DNA of 17,354 nt, taken from contig DAISJD010000061.1 of NCBI GenBank assembly GCA_036821645.1, forward strand, positions 1 to 17,354. The letters run 5' to 3'. Made by a program: the position numbers and the translations under genes. The notes under the pieces were generated by a model that was not told the origin of the DNA, ran no database searches, and worked only from the letters and a program-made list of their open reading frames with translations. The stretch's first letter is position 1, and each line of letters begins with the position of its first letter. Source of the DNA: DAISJD01 sp036821645. Its GTDB lineage: Bacteria; Pseudomonadota; Alphaproteobacteria; ATCC43930; CGMCC-115725. Positions 1 through 6,909 of this stretch are shown piece by piece.

Positions 1-638
1 CACCCGATCAGGCCCCTTGCAGGCTCTATCTGATCACTCCGCCCGCCCTCGATCCGATTCTGTTCGCCGATAGCCTCGCCGCCGCCCTTGACGGCGGGGA
101 TGTTGCCTGCGTTCAGTTACGCCTGAAGGACGTATCGGACGACGCGATCCGCCGCGCCTGTGATCTTCTGCTGCCCATTGCGACCAGTCGGGATGTCGCC
201 TTCGTCTTGAACGATCGCCCCGACCTCGCCGTCAAAGCCGGGTGCGATGGTGTCCATATCGGTCAGCAGGATGCGTCTTATACCGAGGCCCGTCGCCTTT
301 TGGGGAACGAGCGCATCGTCGGCGTTACCTGCCATGACAGCCGTCATCTGGCCCTCGTCGCTGCTGAAGCCGGGGCGGATTATTGCGCGTTCGGGGCCTT
401 TTACCCGACGAAAACCAAACCGTCGCCCTATCGTCCGAGCCCCGATTTGCTCGCTTGGTGGGGCGAGATGATGACCGTCCCCTCCGTCGCGATCGGCGGC
501 ATTACGCCGGAAAATTGCATCCCCCTCGTGGCCGCCGGTGCCGACTTCATCGCGGTGGTGAGTGCCGTCTGGGACCATCCCGACGGTCCGGCCGCCGCCG
601 TCAAGGCGTTCAATACGGCGATCCGTTCAGCCGGCTGA
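1..638 (+). CDS. thiE: Thiamine-phosphate synthase (5' end cut by window edge)
   Basis: ThiE joins HMP pyrophosphate to thiazole phosphate to give thiamine phosphate in the cytosol. The reading frame is open from base 3, with no start codon inside the window; 211 residues are visible. As the family is usually about 210 residues, only a few N-terminal residues should be missing. Visible family motifs, in order, are RLYLITPP, a QLRLKD strand, NDRPDLA followed by GVHIGQQD, IVGVTCHD, a GAFYPTKTKP phosphate-binding loop, and AIGGITPEN followed by AAGADFIAVVSAVW near the C terminus. All are in the order expected for the TIM-barrel fold. The stop codon overlaps the 3' end of the convergent TetR gene by 12 bases. 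There is no room for a terminator between them. Identification is firm; the exact start lies outside the window. Confidence 0.95.
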   Translation, partial: PDQAPCRLYLITPPALDPILFADSLAAALDGGDVACVQLRLKDVSDDAIRRACDLLLPIATSRDVAFVLNDRPDLAVKAGCDGVHIGQQDASYTEARRLLGNERIVGVTCHDSRHLALVAAEAGADYCAFGAFYPTKTKPSPYRPSPDLLAWWGEMMTVPSVAIGGITPENCIPLVAAGADFIAVVSAVWDHPDGPAAAVKAFNTAIRSAG

Positions 639-1244
639 GACCGGCCGATCATCCGATGTCTCGGTCCGGGCGAGGTTCAGCGTCGCCAGAAACGACCGGG
701 CGATCGCCCGAAGGGCAGGCGACTCCGTTCCGGCCGCCTGCATCACCGCAAGCCCGCGGGTCACGGTCACAATCAAGCGCGCAAGGGTCGGTGGCGGCAT
801 AACCAGGGCCGAGCGATGTTCGGGCTTCATCAGGCAATCCGCGATCATCGCCTCGAACCGGCGCAGCAATTCCTGGGCCTTTTCCTGAATCGCTGGGCTG
901 AGATTGGCTGAATCCGTCAGGGTCTTCGTCGTCAAGCATCCGCGTGGGACCTCGCCCCCAGCCATATTGACGATCGCCGCCTCGAACAAAGCCTCCAACG
1001 CCGCCGCCGTATCGCCAAGGGCGAGGGCGCGCTCAACCGCCAGCAAAAAAGCGGCGGCATACCGGTCGAACGCCAAGTGGAAGATCCGTTCTTTATCGCC
1101 ATAGGCATGATAAAGGCTGCCCCGCTGCACCCCCGTCGCAGCGGCGATATCCGCCATCGTGGTGGCCCCATAGCCTTGGCGCCAGAACAGATCCAGCGCC
1201 TTGTTCAAAACCAAGCTCTCATCGAAATGTCTTATCCCTGCCAT
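627..1244 (-). CDS. TetR/AcrR-family transcriptional repressor with a conserved GCL cysteine
   Basis: The 205-residue protein has a TetR N-terminal helix-turn-helix (about residues 12-58: FDESLVLNKALDLF, GYGATTMADIAAATGV, GSLYHAYGDKERIF) and an all-helical ligand/dimer domain. In the effector domain, RGCLTTKTL places Cys103 where the TetR member NemR has its electrophile-sensing Cys106; that alignment is from memory. The ATG at 1244 is supported by typical spacing to the HTH but has no Shine-Dalgarno sequence. A TTGACA-17-GATAAT promoter ends so close that transcription should start at or next to the A of the ATG, so the mRNA is probably leaderless. It is divergent from the thioesterase/SDR pair, and two palindromes lie between them, so autorepression and control of that pair are inferred. 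The ligand is unknown. Confidence 0.9.
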   Translation of the reverse strand: MAGIRHFDESLVLNKALDLFWRQGYGATTMADIAAATGVQRGSLYHAYGDKERIFHLAFDRYAAAFLLAVERALALGDTAAALEALFEAAIVNMAGGEVPRGCLTTKTLTDSANLSPAIQEKAQELLRRFEAMIADCLMKPEHRSALVMPPPTLARLIVTVTRGLAVMQAAGTESPALRAIARSFLATLNLARTETSDDRPVSAG

Positions 1245-1250
1245 GGTCGC

Positions 1251-1279
1251 ATTATCATTATTCTTGACACGAATGTCAA
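1251..1279 (-). promoter_or_regulatory. Near-consensus promoter of the TetR gene (leaderless)
   Basis: Read on the minus strand, a perfect -35 TTGACA (1279-1274) is followed by a 17-base spacer and a -10 GATAAT (1256-1251), one mismatch from consensus. The expected start site is about 1244-1245, which is the first base of the TetR ATG. The -35 box is one arm of a palindrome (see the operator entry), so repressor binding would block polymerase. Confidence 0.7.
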
Positions 1280-1297
1280 TATTGACAAGACTGTCAA
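1264..1297. promoter_or_regulatory. Tandem palindromic operator (two TTGACA-N4-TGTCAA sites)
   Basis: Two 16-base inverted repeats occur back to back: TTGACACGAATGTCAA (1264-1279) and TTGACAAGACTGTCAA (1282-1297). The arms are identical and perfect, the central four bases differ, and the centres are 18 bases apart. They lie between the divergent TetR and thioesterase genes; the first site covers the -35 box of the TetR promoter. Such symmetry is typical of TetR operators, so this is very probably the binding site of the adjacent repressor. No convincing plus-strand -10 box was found; the thioesterase has a GAAGG ribosome site at 1315-1319. Confidence 0.8.
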
Positions 1298-1324
1298 AAA
1301 TAACCCCCGGTCCCGAAGGTTCCC

Positions 1325-1774
1325 ATGGTCAAATCACCGGAAACGCCCCCCGACGCCTATCCGTTGGTCAGTCTGGATAAGCTGCGTTATTGCGATACGG
1401 ATCGCCAGGGGCATGTCAACAATGCCGTCTTTGCCAGCCTGTTTGAGACGGGGCGGGTCGATCTGCTCTATCATCCCGATCGCCCGCTATGCGATCCCGG
1501 AACGAGCTTCGTGATCGCGCGTCTTGCAATTGATTTCATTGCGGAACTCACTTGGCCTGGAAGCGTCGAGATCCGAACCCGTATCGCAGCACTCGGGCGC
1601 AGTTCGATCCGATTGGACCAGGCGCTGTTTCAAAACGGCCGCCTCGTCGCACGCGGGGAGAGCATCGTGGTGTTGACCAGCCTCGAAACCCGCCGCTCGC
1701 ACCCGCTATCCGAGGCGACGATCCGTGCACTGACGGCCTTCATGGCCCCTCTCAGCGATCATGCGGGGGCCTGA
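1325..1774 (+). CDS. Acyl-CoA thioesterase, hotdog fold (4-hydroxybenzoyl-CoA thioesterase/YbgC type)
   Basis: The 149-residue protein is the size of a single hotdog domain. It should hydrolyse an acyl- or aroyl-CoA thioester in the cytosol. The diagnostic segment is RYCDTDRQGHVNNAVF (residues 21-36), in which Asp26 matches the catalytic aspartate of Pseudomonas 4-hydroxybenzoyl-CoA thioesterase; it is followed by a FETGRVDLL helix. Later strands FVIARLAIDFIAELTWPGSVEI and LVARGESIVVLTS fit the family. GAAGG lies 5 bases before the ATG. The gene is divergent from the TetR repressor across a double palindrome, and its stop is one base from the preferred start of the SDR gene, so the two are almost certainly co-transcribed and coupled. 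The substrate cannot be told from sequence. Confidence 0.88.
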   Translation: MVKSPETPPDAYPLVSLDKLRYCDTDRQGHVNNAVFASLFETGRVDLLYHPDRPLCDPGTSFVIARLAIDFIAELTWPGSVEIRTRIAALGRSSIRLDQALFQNGRLVARGESIVVLTSLETRRSHPLSEATIRALTAFMAPLSDHAGA

Positions 1775-1775
1775 G

Positions 1776-2504
1776 ATGCCCCGCCAGCGCACCATCCTCG
1801 TCACCAACGTCACCGCCTATGCCGGTCCCGGCATCGTCCAACAGGTGCTGGCAGAAGGCCATCATGTCCTCTGTCACGGGTTTGCCGACCGGGACAGTGC
1901 TATGGCGTATGAAAGGGCGCATCCAGGCACGACGGCACTCTCGGCCCAGGATCCCGACGCCCTCATAGCTGAAGCCTACCGCCACGTTCCCGTCTTGGAT
2001 GGCTGCGTCTTCAACGATGTTCACCCGATTGCGGCCCAGCCGATCGAAGAGATCCCGCTCGCAGAATTTGAGACGACCATCGCGGCGCTCTTGACCTTTC
2101 CTTTTCGCCTCAGTCAGGCGATCTTACCCGCTTTCAAGGCGGCCCAGGCGGGATCGATCGTGTTCATCACCTCGGCGCGCGAACGGCGACCGGAACCGGG
2201 CTATGCACTGCCCACCGCCATTCGGGCGGGCACGACGGCGTTTGCCAAGGCCCTCGCCATTGAGGCGGCCCCATTCAATATCCAGGTCAATGTCGTGGCC
2301 CCGAACTATCTTGAAAGCGCGCTTTACTACCCGCCCGAACGATTTGTCGATGACCTAGAAGGCCGCACGCTCATCGCGAAAACCGTGCCCATGGGGCGGC
2401 TTGGGCGCGCAGGCGAAATCGGGGCCCTCGTGGCCTTTCTCGTTGGCGGCACATCGCCCTTTACCACGGGCCAAGTCATCGGCTTTACCGGCGGATGGGC
2501 CTAG
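1776..2504 (+). CDS. SDR-fold protein resembling halohydrin dehalogenase, catalytic Tyr displaced
   Basis: This is a 242-residue Rossmann-fold protein. Instead of the SDR cofactor loop TGxxxGIG it has TNVTAYAG (residues 10-17), which fits the T-x4-F/Y-x-G nucleophile-pocket motif of halohydrin dehalogenases. Other similarities to HheC recalled from memory are GHHVLCH, FITSA, IRAGTTAFAKAL, APNYLES and TGQV near the C terminus. Dehalogenases use S-x12-Y-x3-R. Here Ser133 and Arg150 keep the right spacing, but the Tyr position is Pro146 and the nearest Tyr is 143; an SDR YxxxK is also absent (Y-ALP-T). The protein could be a dehalogenase-like enzyme with a rearranged site, or non-catalytic. The ATG at 1776 is preferred over an in-frame ATG at 1761 because GGGGG at 1764-1768 is well spaced. 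It is co-transcribed with the thioesterase. Confidence 0.82.
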   Translation: MPRQRTILVTNVTAYAGPGIVQQVLAEGHHVLCHGFADRDSAMAYERAHPGTTALSAQDPDALIAEAYRHVPVLDGCVFNDVHPIAAQPIEEIPLAEFETTIAALLTFPFRLSQAILPAFKAAQAGSIVFITSARERRPEPGYALPTAIRAGTTAFAKALAIEAAPFNIQVNVVAPNYLESALYYPPERFVDDLEGRTLIAKTVPMGRLGRAGEIGALVAFLVGGTSPFTTGQVIGFTGGWA

Positions 2505-2518
2505 GCATAGCTAGATCG

Positions 2519-4021
2519 TCATTTATAGCAGGCGATCTGTACGCTGAACTGGCGGGCCTTTTCGCTAAGATCGACAGGCGAAAAGGCGGCCTTGCTCACA
2601 ACGGGTTGCCCAACCTTGTCATAGGCGACACCTTTTTCATCGAGATAGCGCCCGACCACATCGGCCTTGATCGCAAAATTGGCATTCTGCGAAGCAACCC
2701 CAGCCGACGCCAAGGCCGTACTATCCAAGACATAAGTCACAACCCCGATCACAACCCCTTGCGCATCGACCAAGGGACCGCCGGAATTGCCCGATTGGCT
2801 CGGTGCCGTATATTGCAGATATTGTTCTTCGTTGCGCAGGCCCTTCAAGGCACTCACGGTGCCAGTCGTGGTGTTGAGATCCATACCGGGTTTGTCGGCC
2901 AAGGGGAAACCCGCCACCATCACCGCCTCGCCTTGCTTGGCGGCAAGCCCGGTGCGCAGGGAAACCGGATCGCCAAACGGCTTCGCGGCCTTCAAGATGG
3001 CAAGGTCGCGCTTTGGGTCATGTTCCAGCAGGGTGACATCGATCAACGTCCCATTGGCGAGATTGGCCTTCAAGCTGGCGCAATGATCGATCACATGATT
3101 GTTGGTCACGATATAACCGGCACGATTGACAATGAAACCCGACCCGAAGCCGCGCAATTTCTCTGCGGATTTATCGCCATTTTCGATATTGCCGGCATCG
3201 GCGCGAACCGAATCGAGGGCACCCTTCGTCGGCACCCATCGCGCAGCCGCCGCCCCGATCTCTTTTGTTTGCTCGGCGGTCAAGGTCTTCGCGATATCGT
3301 CGCGCAGACCAAAAACGAAAGACTTAAAGCTGTCAGGCAGGGGGGCCGGATTGTTGAAAATGCGCGGTAGGGCCGCTGAAATCCAGAAAAACGCCTCTTC
3401 ATTATCCCGCTTGACAAAACGACCATTGAAATAACCCTGGGCGACATTGATCAAACCCAGAGGATTGCCAAGCTCTGCGGCACGATAAATATAATCCAAG
3501 CCTTTTTTCTCATCGCGGGGCACAATTTTCCCGACAATATACAAATTCCCCAGCGCATAAACCGCATAAGAACTTTGCTTATCGGCAGCCAAATTCAAAT
3601 AACGCAACCCTTCTGGAATATTCAACGGCAGAACGGAGTTTGGATATTGTCCGACCATCATCTGGCCAACGATATCCTCTGCGACGGTGTTGCCGTGTTT
3701 TGCCGCCCGCAAGAGATAAACCGCCGCCGCATCAGGATCAGCCGATATGCCTTGGCCGAACAAAAGACGCGATCCGAGTTCGACCTCACCGTTCGAATCG
3801 CCGGTCGCGGCCAGTTTTTGCAGCCGATCCTGCGCTTGCGCTTTGCGTCCCTGCTGAAACAGGAGTTGGATTTCGATCAATTCTCGCCTGGCTTCTTCCG
3901 CACTCAAGGGGGCCAGGGTCGGGGCGGATGGGGCCGGTGACGAGGTCGTGCACCCAGATAGCGCAAACAGCATCGCCGAACCACTCGCCGCCAAGAGCCG
4001 TGTTAGTCTACGCTGCCCCAT
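2519..4021 (-). CDS. Lipoprotein with Sel1 repeats fused to a trypsin-like (HtrA-type) serine protease
   Basis: The predicted product is 500 residues. A lipoprotein signal (LLAASGSAMLFALSGC, lipidated Cys24, no Asp at +2) suggests an outer-membrane anchor facing the periplasm. Four Sel1/TPR-like helical repeats lie at about 74-219, each with AA..G spacing. A serine-protease domain follows from about 290, with His309 in TNNHVIDH, Asp339 in RDLAIL and Ser413 in GNSGGP, so the catalytic triad is complete. No PDZ domain follows, unlike DegP. The start at 4021 is preferred to an ATG at 4057 because GAGGGA and AGGA lie just upstream and the signal peptide is then of normal length. Its stop is 14 bases from the convergent SDR gene, with no terminator visible. 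The fusion implies targeting of the protease by protein-protein contacts; its substrate is unknown. Confidence 0.9.
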   Translation of the reverse strand: MGQRRLTRLLAASGSAMLFALSGCTTSSPAPSAPTLAPLSAEEARRELIEIQLLFQQGRKAQAQDRLQKLAATGDSNGEVELGSRLLFGQGISADPDAAAVYLLRAAKHGNTVAEDIVGQMMVGQYPNSVLPLNIPEGLRYLNLAADKQSSYAVYALGNLYIVGKIVPRDEKKGLDYIYRAAELGNPLGLINVAQGYFNGRFVKRDNEEAFFWISAALPRIFNNPAPLPDSFKSFVFGLRDDIAKTLTAEQTKEIGAAAARWVPTKGALDSVRADAGNIENGDKSAEKLRGFGSGFIVNRAGYIVTNNHVIDHCASLKANLANGTLIDVTLLEHDPKRDLAILKAAKPFGDPVSLRTGLAAKQGEAVMVAGFPLADKPGMDLNTTTGTVSALKGLRNEEQYLQYTAPSQSGNSGGPLVDAQGVVIGVVTYVLDSTALASAGVASQNANFAIKADVVGRYLDEKGVAYDKVGQPVVSKAAFSPVDLSEKARQFSVQIACYK

Positions 4022-4063
4022 GATCCTGCATCCCTCTTGTGGCCGGTCAACCATCATTAAAGC

Positions 4064-4092
4064 TTTATTTCACCCACCATGCCCGCCGTCAA
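4064..4092 (-). promoter_or_regulatory. Candidate promoter for the Sel1-protease lipoprotein
   Basis: On the minus strand, TTGACG (4092-4087) is followed by a 17-base spacer and AATAAA (4069-4064). This lies in the 81-base gap after epmA and about 43 bases before the lipoprotein ATG. It is a moderate match only; read-through from epmA is an alternative. Confidence 0.35.
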
Positions 4093-4102
4093 GCCACGGG
4101 CT

Positions 4103-5149
4103 TCAGGAAACCGGCACCCACAGCACATCGTCGATCTGGTCTACCCCTGTCGCCACCATCAGCAAGCGATCGAAGCCCAGTGCAATCCCCGCCGAAGACG
4201 GCAGGCCGTGGCGCAAAGCCGCCAGAAAATCCCGGTCGATCGGATAGGATTGACCATAAAGCCGCGCCATCAGCGCCATATCGGCGACGAAGCGTGATTC
4301 TTGAAGATCCGCATCGGTCAACTCGCCAAAGGCATTGGCCAGTTCAACCCCGCAGCCGTACAGTTCGAACCGTTCGGCAAGACGCGGATCTTCCGGTTTC
4401 GGGCGGGCAAGGGCCGCAAGGCTGATCGGGTAATCGCACAAGATCGTCACCCGCCCGACCCCCAAATGGGGTTCGACCCGGTCCAGCATCAGGCGAAAGA
4501 AAATATCCTCCCACGTATCGCCCCGATGGGGTATGACGCCGATCCCACGTGCCGCCGCCGCCAGAAGATCGCCATCAGGGCGGTGCGGGTCCGGCATCGT
4601 CGCCATCAAATCGATCCCGCAATAGCGTCCGATCGCGTCCGGCACCGATAGAATTTCCGGGGCGGCAAACGGATCGGCCGTCTCGCCTTTCGCCCGCAAC
4701 CTCTCGGTGCCTGCCGTCGTACAGGCAAGCCTGATCAAGGCCATGGCATCCTCCATCAAGACGCCATAGCCCGCATGGGGACGATACCATTCCAGCATCG
4801 TGAATTCTGGGCTGTGCGTCGCCCCCCGTTCTTCGTTGCGAAAGACGTGACCCAATTGATAGATCGGCCCCATTCCCGCCACGAGAAGCTTCTTCATGGC
4901 GAATTCCGGCGATGTATGCAGATACCGGATCGCGCGATCCCCATCCGGCTGTACCCAGTCGGTGGCGAAAGCCTTCAAATGGGGCTCCATCCCCGGCGAT
5001 ACTTGCAGGGCGGGGGTATCCACTTCGATAAAGCCCGCTTGGTCGAACCAACGGCGCAGCGCCGCCATCAACCGAGACCGGACGCGCAAAACTGGTTGCT
5101 TTTTTGCAAACGTGTCGGAATGCCACCATGGGATCTTTTTTTCGTCCAT
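4103..5149 (-). CDS. epmA: EF-P--(R)-beta-lysine ligase (GenX/PoxA/YjeA)
   Basis: EpmA activates (R)-beta-lysine and attaches it to a conserved lysine of elongation factor P. The 348-residue protein is a class II lysyl-tRNA-synthetase catalytic core without the N-terminal anticodon-binding domain, which is the defining EpmA layout. It shows motif 1 (FIEVDTPALQVSPGMEPHL, about 40-58), motif 2 (FRNEERGATHSPEFTMLEWY, about 103-122), an ELANAFGEL substrate-pocket strand, and motif 3 (GIALGFDRLLM) near the C terminus. A GAGGA ribosome site lies 4 bases upstream of the ATG. Its substrate gene efp is divergently transcribed 216 bases away, which supports the call. The partner lysine 2,3-aminomutase epmB is not in the window. 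Confidence 0.95.
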   Translation of the reverse strand: MDEKKIPWWHSDTFAKKQPVLRVRSRLMAALRRWFDQAGFIEVDTPALQVSPGMEPHLKAFATDWVQPDGDRAIRYLHTSPEFAMKKLLVAGMGPIYQLGHVFRNEERGATHSPEFTMLEWYRPHAGYGVLMEDAMALIRLACTTAGTERLRAKGETADPFAAPEILSVPDAIGRYCGIDLMATMPDPHRPDGDLLAAAARGIGVIPHRGDTWEDIFFRLMLDRVEPHLGVGRVTILCDYPISLAALARPKPEDPRLAERFELYGCGVELANAFGELTDADLQESRFVADMALMARLYGQSYPIDRDFLAALRHGLPSSAGIALGFDRLLMVATGVDQIDDVLWVPVS

Positions 5150-5365
5150 TGCGTCCTCATATCCTCATAATTAAAAAATTACTGTAAAAACAATATATTA
5201 AAAAGAATTTTCCACCCAATGCCTGCGTCGATTCCGTCCAAGACGACCCGCCCTTGACAGGATCGCACAGGTGCATCGCGCGGTTCCATCTTCCTTTCGG
5301 GCCGCCAAGCTGCTAGGAAACCGTCCATCATCTGAAACTTTACGGTAACGGACTGCGGCGCAGCC
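5150..5365. promoter_or_regulatory. Divergent epmA/efp control region with an AT-rich stretch
   Basis: These 216 bases separate two divergent genes and must hold both promoters. The epmA side (about 5165-5215) is nearly all A and T and contains several TATATT/TTAATT-like candidates, none clearly paired with a -35. On the efp side a perfect TTGACA lies at 5254-5259, but no AT-rich -10 follows at a proper distance. Close to the efp start there is a short palindrome, CTGCG-G-CGCAG (5353-5363), and no evident Shine-Dalgarno sequence. No gene or RNA was recognised here. Confidence 0.45.
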
Positions 5366-5932
5366 ATGAAAATCGGTGCAAACGAAATCAAGCCAGGCGT
5401 TGTTCTCGAAATCGAGGGCAAGCTTTTCGTCGTCCTCAAGCGGGAAACGGTGCAACCCGGCAAGGGCGGCGCGTTTGCCGCCGTGGAAATGAAGGATCTG
5501 CGCACGGGCACCAAAACCGTGGAGCGCTTTCGCACCTCGGAGACGGTCGAACGCGCCTATCTCGATGAAAAGGAAATGCAATTCCTTTACGTCGAAGGCG
5601 ATCTCGCGACCTTCATGGATCAGGAAACTTTCGAACAGATGACCGTCCCGCTCAGCCTGATCGGCGAACCGGCCGATTTTCTGCGCGACGGCATGACCGT
5701 GACCATGACCCTTCACGAGGGCAATGCGCTCTCGGTCACATTGCCGCAAACCGTCACGTTGACCTTGGTCGAGGCCGATCCGGTGGTCAAGGGACAGACG
5801 GCGTCTTCCTCGTTCAAGCCGGGCATCCTTGAAAATGGCCGCCGGGTGATGATTCCGCCCCATATCGAATCTGGGACGCGAATCGTGGTCAATACGACCG
5901 ACGGCTCCTATCTCGAACGGGCGAAGGATTAA
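5366..5932 (+). CDS. efp: Translation elongation factor P
   Basis: EF-P enters the ribosome between the P and E sites and relieves stalling at polyproline stretches. The 188-residue length is standard. The N-terminal KOW-like domain begins MKIGANEIKPGVVLEIEGKLFVV. Its modification loop reads QPGKGGAF, so Lys33 is the residue matching E. coli Lys34 that EpmA beta-lysylates. The two C-terminal OB domains follow, with the family signature around GLQVTVP/ASSSFKPGILENGRRVMIPPHI seen here as TASSSFKPG and MIPPHIESGTRIVVNT near the end. No Shine-Dalgarno sequence is evident upstream of the ATG. The inositol-monophosphatase gene starts 5 bases downstream, implying one operon. Confidence 0.97.
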   Translation: MKIGANEIKPGVVLEIEGKLFVVLKRETVQPGKGGAFAAVEMKDLRTGTKTVERFRTSETVERAYLDEKEMQFLYVEGDLATFMDQETFEQMTVPLSLIGEPADFLRDGMTVTMTLHEGNALSVTLPQTVTLTLVEADPVVKGQTASSSFKPGILENGRRVMIPPHIESGTRIVVNTTDGSYLERAKD

Positions 5933-5937
5933 ACGGT

Positions 5938-6744
5938 ATGGCGGTTCGTTCCGCCGTCATCAATGTGATGGCGGCCGCCGCCCGCAAGGCGGGACGCGGC
6001 CTCATCCGCGATTTCGGCGAAGTCGAAAATCTTCAAGTGTCGCAAAAAGGCCCCTCCGACTTCGTGTCGACGGCGGATCTCAAGGCCGAGCGCATCTTGC
6101 GCCAGGAATTGGAAAAAGCCCGGCCCGGCTATGGCTTTCTCATGGAAGAAAGCGAGCCGGTCGAAGGCGACGGGCGGCATCGGTGGATCGTCGATCCATT
6201 GGATGGCACGTTGAACTTCCTGCACGGGATACCCCATTTCGCCATTTCGATCGCCCTCGAACGGGACGGCGAAATCATTGCCGGGGTGATTTACGAGCCC
6301 CTGCGCGATGAGGAATATTGGGCGGAAAAAGGCGGTGGGGCATTTCTGACCGATCGCCGTCTCAGGGTCTCCAGCAGGCGAAATCTGGGCGAGGCGGTAA
6401 TCGCGACCGGCATGCCGTTCCACGGCAAGGCAGGTCATAAAGATTATCTGAGGACACTGGAAATCGTCATGGGTGAAACCGCAGGCGTTCGGCGGTTCGG
6501 GTCGGCAGCACTCGATCTTGCCTATGTCGCGGCCGGTCGGTATGACGGGTTCTGGGAATTCAATCTGAAACCCTGGGACATCGCCGCTGGCATCCTTTTG
6601 GTGCGGGAAGCCGGCGGGTATGTCACCGACCCCGAAGGGGGGCATGACAGCCTGAAAAGCGGCAATGTTCTAGCCGCCAACGATCATCTTCATATCCAAT
6701 TGGGTCGTTTGGTCCGCCCGGCAAAACCCAGCCCCGCCCGATAG
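5938..6744 (+). CDS. suhB: Inositol-1-monophosphatase family protein (SuhB-like)
   Basis: This is a 268-residue, Mg-dependent phosphatase of the FIG superfamily. Metal-binding motifs are complete: Glu70-Glu71 in LMEESE, the DPLDGT motif (Asp86, Asp89, Thr91), and KPWDIAAG with Asp214 near the C-terminal side. Family members hydrolyse inositol monophosphates or related sugar phosphates, and SuhB also has a role in rRNA antitermination; sequence alone does not choose between these jobs. The ATG lies 5 bases after the efp stop, so it is co-transcribed with efp. A hairpin terminator follows 27 bases downstream. Confidence 0.92.
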   Translation: MAVRSAVINVMAAAARKAGRGLIRDFGEVENLQVSQKGPSDFVSTADLKAERILRQELEKARPGYGFLMEESEPVEGDGRHRWIVDPLDGTLNFLHGIPHFAISIALERDGEIIAGVIYEPLRDEEYWAEKGGGAFLTDRRLRVSSRRNLGEAVIATGMPFHGKAGHKDYLRTLEIVMGETAGVRRFGSAALDLAYVAAGRYDGFWEFNLKPWDIAAGILLVREAGGYVTDPEGGHDSLKSGNVLAANDHLHIQLGRLVRPAKPSPAR

Positions 6745-6771
6745 CCATTTCAAGTATTCATACCGATTGTA

Positions 6772-6813
6772 ACGAGCCCCGCGTCGAGAGGATGCAGGGC
6801 TCGTCGCATTTTT
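6772..6813 (+). terminator. Rho-independent terminator of the efp-suhB operon
   Basis: A perfect 8-base stem ACGAGCCC (6772-6779) / GGGCTCGT (6797-6804) encloses a 17-base loop, and a run of five Ts ends at 6813. The loop is long and CGCA separates stem from T run, so strength is moderate. It sits between the stop of suhB and the next gene in the same direction. Confidence 0.7.
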
Positions 6814-6909
6814 GCCCAGATTGCACCGTAGCACCGTCCGGGGTTTGGGGCTATGCTGCGCCCTGACCGCCAGCCTGCCAATTCGGCCCATCAACAAGGA
6901 TCGCATCGC

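Noticed and set aside
2505..2518. Terminator between the SDR and the Sel1-protease genes
   Set aside because: Only 14 bases separate the stops and no hairpin with a T run was found.
2495..3370. Long plus-strand open frame opposite the Sel1-protease gene
   Set aside because: It is antisense to a protein with clear Sel1 and catalytic-triad motifs and itself shows no recognisable domain; such frames are common in GC-rich DNA.
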